Positions 35,901 through 50,759 of a DNA stretch of 64,000 bases are shown here, one piece after another; the stretch's first letter is position 1, and each line of letters opens with the position of its first letter. The notes beneath the pieces were generated by a model. The model did not search any database, was not told the DNA's origin, and saw only the letters and a program-made list of their open reading frames with translations. This DNA is from Argentina anserina. Lineage: Eukaryota; Streptophyta; Magnoliopsida; Rosales; Rosaceae. The position numbers and the translations under genes are program-made. The stretch covers positions 361,582 through 425,581 of the forward strand of contig NW_026089527.1 of the NCBI RefSeq assembly GCF_933775445.1. Reading direction: 5' to 3'.

Positions 35901-38900
35901 AACGATAGAAAGATACTCAGTTTGAAAGAAACAAACGCCCACACTAGAAACACTCTCAAATTCAATAGAAACGCGCATCAGAAAGGCTTACAGAAAGATA
36001 CTCAAACGAGAATTGAAAAGATACTCAAAGTGCAATAGTAAACATACTCAAACGATAGAAAGATACTCAGTTTGAAAGAAACACACGCCCACACTGGAAA
36101 CACTCTCAAATTCAAGAAAAAATCGCATCGAAAGCCGTTCAGAAAGATACTCAAACGAGAATTGAAAAGATACTCAAATTGCAATAGTAAACATACTCAA
36201 ACGATAGAAAGATACTCAGTTTGAAAGAAACACACGCCCACACTGGAAACACTCTCAAATTCAAGAAAAACTCGCATCGAAAGCCGTTAAGAAAGATACT
36301 CAAACGAGGATTGAAAAGATACTCAAATTGCAATGGTAAACATACTCAAACGAAAGAAAGATACTCAAACGAGGATTGAAAAGATACTCAAATTGCAATC
36401 GTAAACATACTCAAACGAGAGAAAGATACTCAGTTTGAAAGAAACACACGCCTACACTGGAAATACTCTCAAATTCAATAGAAACTCGCATCAGAAAGGC
36501 TTACAGAATGATGCTCAAACAAGAATTGAAAAGATACTCAAAGTGTAATAGTAAACATACTCAAACGATAGAAAGATACTCAGTTTGAAAGAAACACACG
36601 CCCACACTGGAAACACTCTCAAATTCAATAGAAACGCGCATCAGAAAGGCTTACAGAAAGATACTCAAACGAGAATTGAAAAGATACTCAAAGTGCAATA
36701 GTAAACATACTCAAACGATAGAAAGATACTTAGTTTGAAAGAAACACACGCCCACACTGGAAACACTCTCAAATTCAAGAAAAACTCGCATCGAAAGCCG
36801 TTCAGAAAGATACTCAAACGAGAATTGAAAAGATACTCAAAGTGCAATAGTAAACATACTCAAACGATAGAAAGATACTCAGTTTGAAAGAAACACACGC
36901 CCACACTGGAAACACTCTCAAATTCAAGAAAAACTCGCATCGAAAGCCGTTCAGAAAGATACTCAAACGAGAATTGAAAAGATACTCAAATTGCAATAGT
37001 AAACATACTCAAACGATAGAAAGATACTCAGTTTGAAAGAAACACACGCCCACACTGGAAACACTCTCAAATTCAAGAGAAACTCGCATCAGAAAGCCTT
37101 ACAGAAACATACTCAAACGAGAATTGAAAAGATACTCAAATTGCAATAGTAAACATACTCAAACGATAGAAAGATACTCAGTTTGAAAGAAACACACGCC
37201 CACACTGGAAACACTCTCAAATTCAAGAAAAACTCGCATCGAAAGCCGTTCAGAAAGATACTCAAACGAGAATTGAAAAGATACTCAAATTGCAATAGTA
37301 AACATACTCAAACGATAGAAAGATACTCAGTTTGAAAGAAACACACGCCCACACTGGAAACACTCTCAAATTCAAGAGAAACTCGCATCAGAAAGCCTTA
37401 CAGAAACATACTCAAACGAGAATTGAAAAGATACTCAAAGTGCAATAGTAAACATACTCAAACGATAGAAAGATACTCAGTTTGAAAGAAACACACGCCC
37501 ACACTGGAAACACTCTCAAATTCAATAGAAACTCGCATCAGAAAGGCTTACAGAAAGATACTCAAACGAGAATTGAAAAGATACTCAAAGTGCAATAGTA
37601 AACATACTCAAACGATAGAAAGATACTCAGTTTGAAAGAAACACACGCCCACACTGGAAACACTCTCAAATTCAAGAAAAACTCGCATCGAAAGCCGTTC
37701 AGAAAGATACTCAAACGAGAATTGAAAAGATACTCAAATTGCAATAGTAAACATACTCAAACGATAGAAAGATACTCAGTTTGAAAGAAACACACGCCCA
37801 CACTGGAAACACTCTCAAATTCAAGAAAAACTCGCATCGAAAGCCGTTCAGAAAGATACTCAAACGAGAATTGAAAAGATACTCAAAGTGCAATAGTAAA
37901 CATACTCAAACGATAGAAAGATACTCAGTTTGAAAGAAACACACGCCCACACTGGAAACACTCTCAAATTCAAGAAAAACTCGCATCGAAAGCCGTTCAG
38001 AAAGATACTCAAACGAGAATTGAAAAGATACTCAAATTGCAATAGTAAACATACTCAAACGATAGAAAGATACTCAGTTTGAAAGAAACACACGCCCACA
38101 CTGGAAACACTCTCAAATTCAAGAGAAACTCGCATCAGAAAGGCTTACAGAAAGATACTCAAACGAGAATTGAAAAGATACTCAAAGTGCAATAGTAAAC
38201 ATACTCAAACGATAGAAAGATACTCAGTTTGAAAGAAACACACGCCCACACTGGAAACACTCTCAAATTCAAGAAAAACTCGCATCGAAAGCCGTTCAGA
38301 AAGATACTCAAACGAGAATTGAAAAGATACTCAAAGTGCAATAGTAAACATACTCAAACGATAGAAAGATACTCAGTTTGAAAGAAACACACGCCCACAC
38401 TGGAAACACTCTCAAATTCAAGAAAAACTCGCATCGAAAGCCGTTCAGAAAGATACTCAAACGAGAATTGAAAAGATACTCAAATTGCAATAGTAAACAT
38501 ACTCAAACGATAGAAAGATACTCAGTTTGAAAGAAACACACGCCCACACTGGAAACACTCTCAAATACAATAGAAACTCGCATCAGAAAGGATTACAGAA
38601 AGATACTCAAATGAGAATTGAAAAGATACTCAAATTGCAATAGTAAACATACTCAAACGATAGAAAGATACTCGGTTTTAAAGAAACACACGCCCACACT
38701 GGAAACACTCTCAAATTCAAGAGAAACTCGCATCAGAAAGCCTTACAAAAACATACTCAAACGAGAATTGAAAAGATACTCAAATTGCAATAGTAAACAT
38801 ACTCAAACGATAGAAAGATACTCAGTTTGAAAAAAACACCAGCCCACACTGGAAACACTCTCAAATACAATAGAAACTCGCATCAGAAAGGATTACAGAA

Positions 38901-38999
38901 AGATACTCAAACGAGAATTGAAAAGATACTCTAATTGCAATAGTAAACATACTCAAACGATAGAAAGATACTCAGTTTGAAAGAAACACACGCCCACAC

Positions 39000-41900
39000 T
39001 GGAAACACTCTCAAATTAAAGAGAAACTCGCATCAGAAAGCCTTACAGAAACATACTCAAACGAGAATTGAAAAGATACTCAAATTGCAATAGTAAACAT
39101 ACTCAAACGATAGAAAGATACTCCGTTTGAAAGAAACACACGCCCACACTGGAAACTCTCTCAAATTCAAGAGAAACTCGCATCAGAAAGGATTACAGAA
39201 AGATACTCAAACGAGAATTGAAAAGATACTCAAATTGCAATAGTAAACAAACTCAAACGATAGAAAGATACTCAGTTTGAAAAAAACACCGGCCCACACT
39301 GGAAACACTCTAAAATTCAAGAAAAACTCGCATCGAAAGCCGTTCAGAAAGATACTCAAACGAGAATTGAAAAGGTACTCAAATTGCAATAGTAAACATA
39401 CTCAAACGATAGAAAGATACTCAGTTTGAAAGAAACACACGCCCACACTGGAAACACTCTGAAATTCAAGAAAAACTCGCATCGAAAGCCGTTCAGAAAG
39501 ATACTCAAACGAGAATTGAAAAGATACTCAAATTGCAATAGTAAACATACTCAAACGATAGAAAGATACTTAGTTTGAAAGAAACACACGCCCACACTGG
39601 AAACACTCTCAAATACAATAGAAACTCGCATCAGAAAGGCTTACAGAAAGATACTCAAACGAGAATTGAAAAGATACTCAAAGTGCAATAGTAAACATAC
39701 TCAAACGATAGAAAGATACTCAGTTTGAAAGAAACACACGCCCACACTGGAAACACTCTCAAATTCAAGAAAAACTCGCATCGAAAGCCGTTTAGAAAGA
39801 TACTCAAACGAGAATTGAAAAGATACTCAAATTGCAATAGTAAACATACTCAAACGATAGAAAGATACTCAGTTTGAAAGAAACACACGCCCACACTGGA
39901 AACACTCTCAAATTCAAGAGAAACTCGCATCAGAAAGCCTTACAGAAACATACTCAAACGAGAATTGAAAAGATACTCAAAGTGCAATAGTAAACATACT
40001 CAAACGATAGAAAGATACTCAGTTTGAAAGAAACACACGCCCACACTGGAAACACTCTCAAATTCAATAGAAACTCGCATCAGAAAGGCTTACAGAAAGA
40101 TACTCAAACGAGAATTGAAAAGATACTCAAACGAGAATTGAAAAGATACTCAAATTGCAATAGTAAACATACTCAAACGATAGAAAGATACTCAGTTTGA
40201 AAGAAACACACGCCCACACTGGAAACACTCTCAAATTCAAGAGAAACTCGCATCAGAAAGGCTTACAGAAAGATACTCAAACGAGAATTGAAAAGATACT
40301 CAAAGTGCAATAGTAAACATACTCAAACGATAGAAAGATACTCAGTTTGAAAGAAACACACGCCCATACTGGAAACACTCTCAAATTCAAGAAAAACTCG
40401 CATCGAAAGCCGTTCAGAAAGATACTCAAACGAGAATTGAAAAGATACTCAAAGTGCAATAGTAAACATACTCAAACGATAGAAAGATACTCAGTTTGAA
40501 AGAAACACACGCCCACACTGGAAACACTCTCAAATTCAAGAAAAACTCGCATCGAAAGCCTTTCAGAAAGATACTCAAACGAGAATTGAAAAGATACTCA
40601 AATTGCAATAGTAAACATACTCAAACGATAGAAAGATACTCAGTTTGAAAGAAACACACGCCCACACTGGAAACACTCTCAAATTCAAGAGAAACTCGCA
40701 TCACAAAAGGCTTACAGAAAGATACTCAAACGAGAATTGAAAAGATACTCAAAGTGCAATAGTAAACATACTCAAACGATAGAAAGATACTCAGTTTGAA
40801 AGAAACACACGCCCACACTGGAAACACTCTCAAATTCAAGAAAAACTCGCATCGAAAGCCGTTCAGAAAGATACTCAAACGAGAATTGAAAAGATACTCA
40901 AAGTGCAATAGTAAACATACTCAAACGATAGAAAGATACTCAGTTTGAAAGAAACACACGCCCACACTGGAAACACTCTCAAATTCAATAAAAACTCGCA
41001 TCGAAAGCCGTTCAGAAAGATACTCAAACGAGAATTGAAAAGATACTCAAATTGCAATAGTAAACATACTCAAACGATAGAAAGATACTCAGTTTGAAAG
41101 AAACACACGCCCACACTAGAAACACTCTCAAATACAATAGAAACTCGCATCAGAAAGGATTACAGAAAGATACTCAAATGAGAATTGAAAAGATACTCAA
41201 ATTGCAATAGTAAACATACTCAAACGATAGAAAGATACTCGGTTTTAAAGAAACACACGCCCACACTGGAAACACTCTCAAATTCAAGAGAAACTCGCAT
41301 CAGAAAGCCTTACAGAAACATACTCAAACGAGAATTGAAAAGATACTCAAATTGCAATAGTAAACATACTCAAACGATAGAAAGATACTCAGTTTGAAAA
41401 AAACACCAGCCCACACTGGAAACACTCTCAAATACAATAGAAACTCGCATCGGAAAGGATTACAGAAAGATACTCAAACGAGAATTGAAAAGATACTCTA
41501 ATTGCAATAGTAAACATACTCAAACGATAGAAAGATACTCAGTTTGAAAGAAACACACGCCCACACTGGAAACACTCTCAAATTAAAGAGAAACTCGCAT
41601 CAGAAAGCCTTACAGAAACATACTCAAACGAGAATTGAAAAGATACTCAAATTGCAATAGTAAACATACTCAAACGATAGAAAGATACTCCGTTTGAAAG
41701 AAACACACGCCCACACTGGAAACTCTCTCAAATTCAAGAGAAACTCGCATCAGAAAGGATTACAGAAAGATACTCAAACGAGAATTGAAAAGATACTCAA
41801 ATTGCAATAGTAAACATACTCAAACGATAGAAAGATACTCAGTTTGAAAAAAACACCGGCCCACACTGGAAACACTCTAAAATTCAAGAAAAACTCGCAT

Positions 41901-44900
41901 CGAAAGCCGTTCAGAAAGATACTCAAACGAGAATTGAAAAGATACTCAAATTGCAATAGTAAACATACTCAAACGATAGAAAGATACTCAGTTTGAAAGA
42001 AACACACGCCCACACTGGAAACACTCTGAAATTCAAGAAAAACTCGCATCGAAAGCCGTTCAGAAAGATACTCAAACGAGAATTGAAAAGATACTCAAAT
42101 TGCAATAGTAAACATACTCAAACGATAGAAAGATACTTAGTTTGAAAGAAACACACGCCCACACTGGAAACACTCTCAAATACAATAGAAACTCGCATCA
42201 GAAAGGCTTACAGAAAGATACTCAAACGAGAATTGAAAAGATACTCAAAGTGCAATAGTAAACATACTCAAACGATAGAAAGATACTCAGTTTGAAAGAA
42301 ACACACGCCCACACTGGAAACACTCTCAAATTCAAGAAAAACTCGCATCGAAAGCCGTTCAGAAAGATACTCAAACGAGAATTGAAAAGATACTCAAAGT
42401 GCAATAGTAAACATACTCAAACGATAGAAAGATACTCAGTTTGAAAGAAACACACGCCCACACTGGAAACACTCTCAAATTCAAGAAAAACTCGCATCGA
42501 AAGCCGTTCAGAAAGATACTCAAACGAGAATTGAAAAGATACTCAAATTGCAATAGTAAACATACTCAAACGATAGAAAGATACTCAGTTTGAAAGAAAC
42601 ACACGCCCACACTGGAAACACTCTCAAATTCAAGAGAAACTCGCATCAGAAAGGCTTACAGAAAGATACTCAAACGAGAATTGAAAAGATACTCAAAGTG
42701 CAATAGTAAACATACTCAAACGATAGAAAGATACTCAGTTTGAAAGAAACACACGCCCACACTGGAAACACTCTCAAATTCAAGAAAAACTCGCATCGAA
42801 AGCCGTTCAGAAAGATACTCAAACGAGAATTGAAAAGATACTCAAAGTGCAATAGTAAACATACTCAAACGATAGAAAGATACTCAGTTTGAAAGAAACA
42901 CACGCCCACACTGGAAACACTCTCAAATTCAAGAAAAACTCGCATCGAAAGCCGTTCAGAAAGATACTCAAACGAGAATTGAAAAGATACTCAAATTGCA
43001 ATAGTAAACATACTCAAACGATAGAAAGATACTCAGTTTGAAAGAAACACACGCCCACACTAGAAACACTCTCAAATACAATAGAAACTCGCATCAGAAA
43101 GGATTACAGAAAGATACTCAAATGAGAATTGAAAAGATACTCAAATTGCAATAGTAAACATACTCAAACGATAGAAAGATACTCGGTTTTAAAGAAACAC
43201 ACGCCCACACTGGAAACACTCTCAAATTCAAGAGAAACTCGCATCAGAAAGCCTTACAAAAACATACTCAAACGAGAATTGAAAAGATACTCAAATTGCA
43301 ATAGTAAACATACTCAAACGATAGAAAGATACTCAGTTTGAAAAAAACACCAGCCCACACTGGAAACACTCTCAAATACAATAGAAACTCGCATCAGAAA
43401 GGATTACAGAAAGATACTCAAACGAGAATTGAAAAGATACTCTAATTGCAATAGTAAACATACTCAAACGATAGAAAGATACTCAGTTTGAAAGAAACAC
43501 ACGCCCACACTGGAAACACTCTCAAATTAAAGAGAAACTCGCATCAGAAAGCCTTACAGAAAGATACTCAAACGAGAATTGAAAAGATACTCAAATTGCA
43601 ATAGTAAACATACTCAAACGATAGAAAGATACTCAGTTTGAAAGAAACACACGCCCACACTGGAAACACTCTCAAATTCAAGAGAAACTCGCATCAGAAA
43701 GCCTTACAGAAACATACTCAAACGAGAATTGAAAAGATACTCAAAGTGCAATAGTAAACATACTCAAACGATAGAAAAATACTCAGTTTGAAAGAAACAC
43801 ACGCCCACACTGGAAACACTCTCAAATTCAAGAAAAACTCGCATCGAAAGCCGTTCAGAAAGATACTCAAACGAGAATTGAAAAGATACTCAAATTGCAA
43901 TAGTAAACATACTCAAACGATAGAAAGATACTCAGTTTGAAAGAAACACACGCCCACACTGGAAACACTCTCAAATTAAAGAGAAACTCGCATCAGAAAG
44001 CCTTACAGAAACATACTCAAACGAGAATTGAAAAGATACTCAAATTGCAATAGTAAACATACTCAAACGATAGAAAGATACTCCGTTTGAAAGAAACACA
44101 CGCCCACACTGGAAACTCTCTCAAATTCAAGAGAAACTCGCATCAGAAAGGATTACAGAAAGATACTCAAACGAGAATTGAAAAGATACTCAAATTGCAA
44201 TAGTAAACATACTCAAACGATAGAAAGATACTCAGTTTGAAAAAAACACCGGCCCACACTGGAAACACTCTCAAATTCAAGAAAAACTCGCATCGAAAGC
44301 CGTTCAGAAAGATACTCAAACGAGAATTGAAAAGATACTCAAATTGCAATAGTAAACATACTCAAACGATAGAAAGATACTCAGTTTGAAAGAAACACAC
44401 GCCCACACTGGAAACACTCTGAAATTCAAGAAAAACTCGCATCGAAAGCCGTTCAGAAAGATACTCAAACGAGAATTGAAAAGATACTCAAATTGCAATA
44501 GTAAACATACTCAAACGATAGAAAGATACTTAGTTTGAAAGAAACACACGCCCACACTGGAAACACTCTCAAATACAATAGAAACTCGCATCAGAAAGGC
44601 TTACAGAAAGATACTCAAACGAGAATTGAAAAGATACTCAAAGTGCAATAGTAAACATACTCAAACGATAGAAAGATACTCAGTTTGAAAGAAACACACG
44701 CCCACACTGGAAACACTCTCAAATTCAAGAAAAACTCGCATCGAAAGCCGTTCAGAAAGATACTCAAACGAGAATTGAAAAGATACTCAAATTGCAATAG
44801 TAAACATACTCAAACGATAGAAAGATACTCAGTTTGAAAGAAACACACGCCCACACTGGAAACACTCTCAAATTCAAGAGAAACTCGCATCAGAAAGCCT

Positions 44901-47900
44901 TACAGAAACATACTCAAACGAGAATTGAAAAGATACTCAAAGTGCAATAGTAAACATACTCAAACGATAGAAAGATACTCAGTTTGAAAGAAACACACGC
45001 CCACACTGGAAACACTCTCAAATTCAATAGAAACTCGCATCAGAAAGGCTTACAGAAAGATACTCAAACGAGAATTGAAAAGATACTCAAACGAGAATTG
45101 AAAAGATACTCAAATTGCAATAGTAAACATACTCAAACGATAGAAAGATACTCAGTTTGAAAGAAACACACGCCCACACTGGAAACACTCTCAAATTCAA
45201 GAGAAACTCGCATCAGAAAGGCTTACAGAAAGATACTCAAACGAGAATTGAAAAGATACTCAAAGTGCAATAGTAAACATACTCAAACGATAGAAAGATA
45301 CTCAGTTTGAAAGAAACACACGCCCACACTGGAAACACTCTCAAATTCAAGAAAAACTCGCATCGAAAGCCGTTCAGAAAGATACTCAAACGAGAATTGA
45401 AAAGATACTCAAAGTGCAATAGTAAACATACTCAAACGATAGAAAGATACTCAGTTTGAAAGAAACACACGCCCACACTGGAAACACTCTCAAATTCAAG
45501 AAAAACTCGCATCGAAAGCCTTTCAGAAAGATACTCAAACGAGAATTGAAAAGATACTCAAATTGCAATAGTAAACATACTCAAACGATAGAAAGATACT
45601 CAGTTTGAAAGAAACACACGCCCACACTGGAAACACTCTCAAATTCAAGAGAAACTCGCATCACAAAAGGCTTACAGAAAGATACTCAAACGAGAATTGA
45701 AAAGATACTCAAAGTGCAATAGTAAACATACTCAAACGATAGAAAGATACTCAGTTTGAAAGAAACACACGCCCACACTGGAAACACTCTCAAATTCAAG
45801 AAAAACTCGCATCGAAAGCCGTTCAGAAAGATACTCAAACGAGAATTGAAAAGATACTCAAAGTGCAATAGTAAACATACTCAAACGATAGAAAGATACT
45901 CAGTTTGAAAGAAACACACGCCCACACTGGAAACACTCTCAAATTCAATAAAAACTCGCATCGAAAGCCGTTCAGAAAGATACTCAAACGAGAATTGAAA
46001 AGATACTCAAATTGCAATAGTAAACATACTCAAACGATAGAAAGATACTCAGTTTGAAAGAAACACACGCCCACACTAGAAACACTCTCAAATACAATAG
46101 AAACTCGCATCAGAAAGGATTACAGAAAGATACTCAAATGAGAATTGAAAAGATACTCAAATTGCAATAGTAAACATACTCAAACGATAGAAAGATACTC
46201 GGTTTTAAAGAAACACACGCCCACACTGGAAACACTCTCAAATTCAAGAGAAACTCGCATCAGAAAGCCTTACAGAAACATACTCAAACGAGAATTGAAA
46301 AGATACTCAAATTGCAATAGTAAACATACTCAAACGATAGAAAGATACTCAGTTTGAAAAAAACACCAGCCCACACTGGAAACACTCTCAAATACAATAG
46401 AAACTCGCATCGGAAAGGATTACAGAAAGATACTCAAACGAGAATTGAAAAGATACTCTAATTGCAATAGTAAACATACTCAAACGATAGAAAGATACTC
46501 AGTTTGAAAGAAACACACGCCCACACTGGAAACACTCTCAAATTAAAGAGAAACTCGCATCAGAAAGCCTTACAGAAACATACTCAAACGAGAATTGAAA
46601 AGATACTCAAATTGCAATAGTAAACATACTCAAACGATAGAAAGATACTCAGTTTGAAAGAAACACACGCCCACACTGGAAACACTCTCAAATTCAAGAG
46701 AAACTCGCATCAGAAAGGATTACAGAAAGATACTCAAACGAGAATTGAAAAGATACTCAAATTGCAATAGTAAACATACTCAAACGATAGAAAGATACTC
46801 AGTTTTAAAAAAACACCGGCCCACACTGGAAACACTCTAAAATTCAAGAAAAACTCGCATCGAAAGCCGTTCAGAAAGATACTCAAACGAGAATTGAAAA
46901 GGTACTCAAATTGCAATAGTAAACATACTCAAACGATAGAAAGATACTCAGTTTGAAAGAAACACACGCCCACACTGGAAACACTCTGAAATTCAAGAAA
47001 AACTCGCATCGAAAGCCGTTCAGAAAGATACTCAAACGAGAATTGAAAAGATACTCAAATTGCAATAGTAAACATACTCAAACGATAGAAAGATACTTAG
47101 TTTGAAAGAAACACACGCCCACACTGGAAACACTCTCAAATACAATAGAAACTCGCATCAGAAAGGCTTACAGAAAGATACTCAAACGAGAATTGAAAAG
47201 ATACTCAAAGTGCAATAGTAAACATACTCAAACGATAGAAAGATACTCAGTTTGAAAGAAACACACGCCCACACTGGAAACACTCTCAAATTCAAGAAAA
47301 ACTCGCATCGAAAGCCGTTCAGAAAGATACTCAAACGAGAATTGAAAAGATACTCAAAGTGCAATAGTAAACATACTCAAACGATAGAAAGATACTCAGT
47401 TTGAAAGAAACACACGCCCACACTGGAAACACTCTCAAATTCAAGAAAAACTCGCATCGAAAGCCGTTCAGAAAGATACTCAAACGAGAATTGAAAAGAT
47501 ACTCAAATTGCAATAGTAAACATACTCAAACGATAGAAAGATACTCAGTTTGAAAGAAACACACGCCCACACTGGAAACACTCTCAAATTCAAGAGAAAC
47601 TCGCATCAGAAAGGCTTACAGAAAGATACTCAAACGAGAATTGAAAAGATACTCAAAGTGCAATAGTAAACATACTCAAACGATAGAAAGATACTCAGTT
47701 TGAAAGAAACACACGCCCACACTGGAAACACTCTCAAATTCAAGAAAAACTCGCATCGAAAGCCGTTCAGAAAGATACTCAAACGAGAATTGAAAAGATA
47801 CTCAAAGTGCAATAGTAAACATACTCAAACGATAGAAAGATACTCAGTTTGAAAGAAACACACGCCCACACTGGAAACACTCTCAAATTCAAGAGAAACT

Positions 47901-47960
47901 CGCATCGAAAGCCGTTCAGAAAGATACTCAAACGAGAATTGAAAAGATACTCAAATTGCA
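39000..47960. repeat. 4960-bp shifted duplication in satellite B
   Basis: About 39.0-43.0 kb matches about 44.0-47.96 kb at a constant 4960-bp shift. Private markers shared by both copies are CATCACAAAAGGCTTAC (near 40691 and 45651), CATCGGAAAGGATTAC (near 41449 and 46409), and a doubled 23-bp subrepeat (near 40104 and 45064). Within the block a 2567-bp shift also links 38.6-39.4 kb with 41.2-41.9 kb. Confidence 0.7.
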
Positions 47961-50759
47961 ATAGTAAACATACTCAAACGATAGAAAGATACTCAGTTTG
48001 AAAGAAACACACGCCCACACTGGAAACACTCTCAAATTAAAGAGAAACTCGCATCAGAAAGCCTTACAGAAAGATACTCAAACGAGAATTGAAAAGATAC
48101 TCAAATTGCAATAGTAAACATACTCAAACGATAGAAAGATACTCAGTTTGAAAGAAACACACGCCCACACTGGAAACACTCTCAAATTAAAGAGAAACTC
48201 GCATCAGAAAGCCTTACAGAAAGATACTCAAACGAGAATTGAAAAGATACTCAAATTGCAATAGTAAACATACTCAAACGATAGAAAGATACTCAGTTTG
48301 AAAGAAACACACGCCCACACTGGAAACACTCTCAAATTCAAGAGAAACTCGCATCAGAAAGCCTTACAGAAACATACTCAAACGAGAATTGAAAAGATAC
48401 TCAAAGTGCAATAGTAAACATACTCAAACGATAGAAAAATACTCAGTTTGAAAGAAACACACGCCCACACTGGAAACACTCTCAAATTCAAGAAAAACTC
48501 GCATCGAAAGCCCTTCAGAAAGATACTCAAACGAGAATTGAAAAGATACTCAAATTGCAATAGTAAACATACTCAAACGATAGAAAGATACTCAGTTTGA
48601 AAGAAACACACGCCCACACTGGAAACACTCTCAAATTAAAGAGAAACTCGCATCAGAAAGCCTTACAGAACCATACTCAAACGAGAATTGAAAAGATACT
48701 CAAATTGCAATAGTAAACATACTCAAACGATAGAAAGATACTCCGTTTGAAAGAAACACACGCCCACACTGGAAACTCTCTCAAATTCAAGAGAAACTCG
48801 CATCAGAAAGGATTACAGAAAGATACTCAAACGAGAATTGAAAAGATACTCAAATTGCAATAGTAAACATACTCAAACGATAGAAAGATACTCAGTTTGA
48901 AAAAAACACCGGCCCACACTGGAAACACTCTAAAATTCAAGAAAAACTCGCATCGAAAGCCGTTCAGAAAGATACTCAAACGAGAATTGAAAAGGTACTC
49001 AAATTGCAATAGTAAACATACTCAAACGATAGAAAGATACTCAGTTTGAAAGAAACACACGCCCACACTGGAAACACTCTGAAATTCAAGAAAAACTCGC
49101 ATCGAAAGCCGTTCAGAAAGATACTCAAACGAGAATTGAAAAGATACTCAAATTGCAATAGTAAACATACTCAAACGATAGAAAGATACTTAGTTTGAAA
49201 GAAACACACGCCCACACTGGAAACACTCTCAAATACAATAGAAACTCGCATCAGAAAGGCTTACAGAAAGATACTCAAACGAGAATTGAAAAGATACTCA
49301 AAGTGCAATAGTAAACATACTCAAACGATAGAAAGATACTCAGTTTGAAAGAAACACACGCCCACACTGGAAACACTCTCAAATTCAAGAAAAACTCGCA
49401 TCGAAAGCCGTTCAGAAAGATACTCAAACGAGAATTGAAAAGATACTCAAATTGCAATAGTAAACATACTCAAACGATAGAAAGATACTCAGTTTGAAAG
49501 AAACACACGCCCACACTGGAAACACTCTCAAATTCAAGAAAAACTCGCATCGAAAGCCGTTCAGAAAGATACTCAAACGAGAATTGAAAAGATACTCAAA
49601 TTGCAATAGTAAACATACTCAAACGATAGAAAGATACTCAGTTTGAAAGAAACACACGCCCACACTGGAAACACTCTCAAATTCAATAGAAACTCGCATC
49701 AGAAAGGCTTACAGAAAGATACTCAAACGAGAATTGAAAAGCTACTCAAAGTGCAATAGTAAACATACTCAAACGATAGAAAGATACTCAGTTTGAAAGA
49801 AACACACGCCCACACTGGAAACACTCTCAAATTCAATAGAAACTCGCATCAGAAAGGCTTACAGAAAGATACTCAAACGAGAATTGAAAAGATACTCAAA
49901 GTGCAATAGTAAACATACTCAAACGATAGAAAGATACTCAGTTTGAAAGAAACACACGCCCACACTGGAAACACTCTCAAATTCAAGAAAAACTCGCATC
50001 GAAAGCCGTTCAGAAAGATACTCAAACGAGAATTGAAAAGATACTCAAATTGCAATAGTAAACATACTCAAACGATAGAAAGATACTCAGTTTGAAAGAA
50101 ACACACGCCCACACTGGAAACACTCTCAAATTCAAGAGAAACTCGCATCAGAAAGCCTTACAGAAACATACTCAAACGAGAATTGAAAAGATACTCAAAG
50201 TGCAATAGTAAACATACTCAAACGATAGAAAGATACTCAGTTTGAAAGAAACACACGCCCACACTGGAAACACTCTCAAATTCAAGAAAAACTCGCATCG
50301 AAAGCCGTTCAGAAAGATACTCAAACGAGAATTGAAAAGATACTCAAATTGCAATAGTAAACATACTCAAACGATAGAAAGATACTCAGTTTGAAAGAAA
50401 CACACGCCCACACTGGAAACACTCTCAAATTCAAGAGAAACTCGCATCAGAAAGCCTTACAGAAACATACTCAAACGAGAATTGAAAAGATACACAAAGT
50501 GCAATAGTAAACATACTCAAACGATAGAAAGATACTCAGTTTGAAAGAAACACACGCCCACACTGGAAACACTCTCAAATTCAATAGAAACTCGCATCAG
50601 AAAGGCTTACAGAAAGATACTCAAACGAGAATTGAAAAGATACTCAAAGTGCAATAGTAAACATACTCAAACGATAGAAAGATACTCAGTTTGAAAGAAA
50701 CACACGCCCACACTGGAAACACTCTCAAATTCAAGAAAAACTCGCATCGAAAGCCGTTC

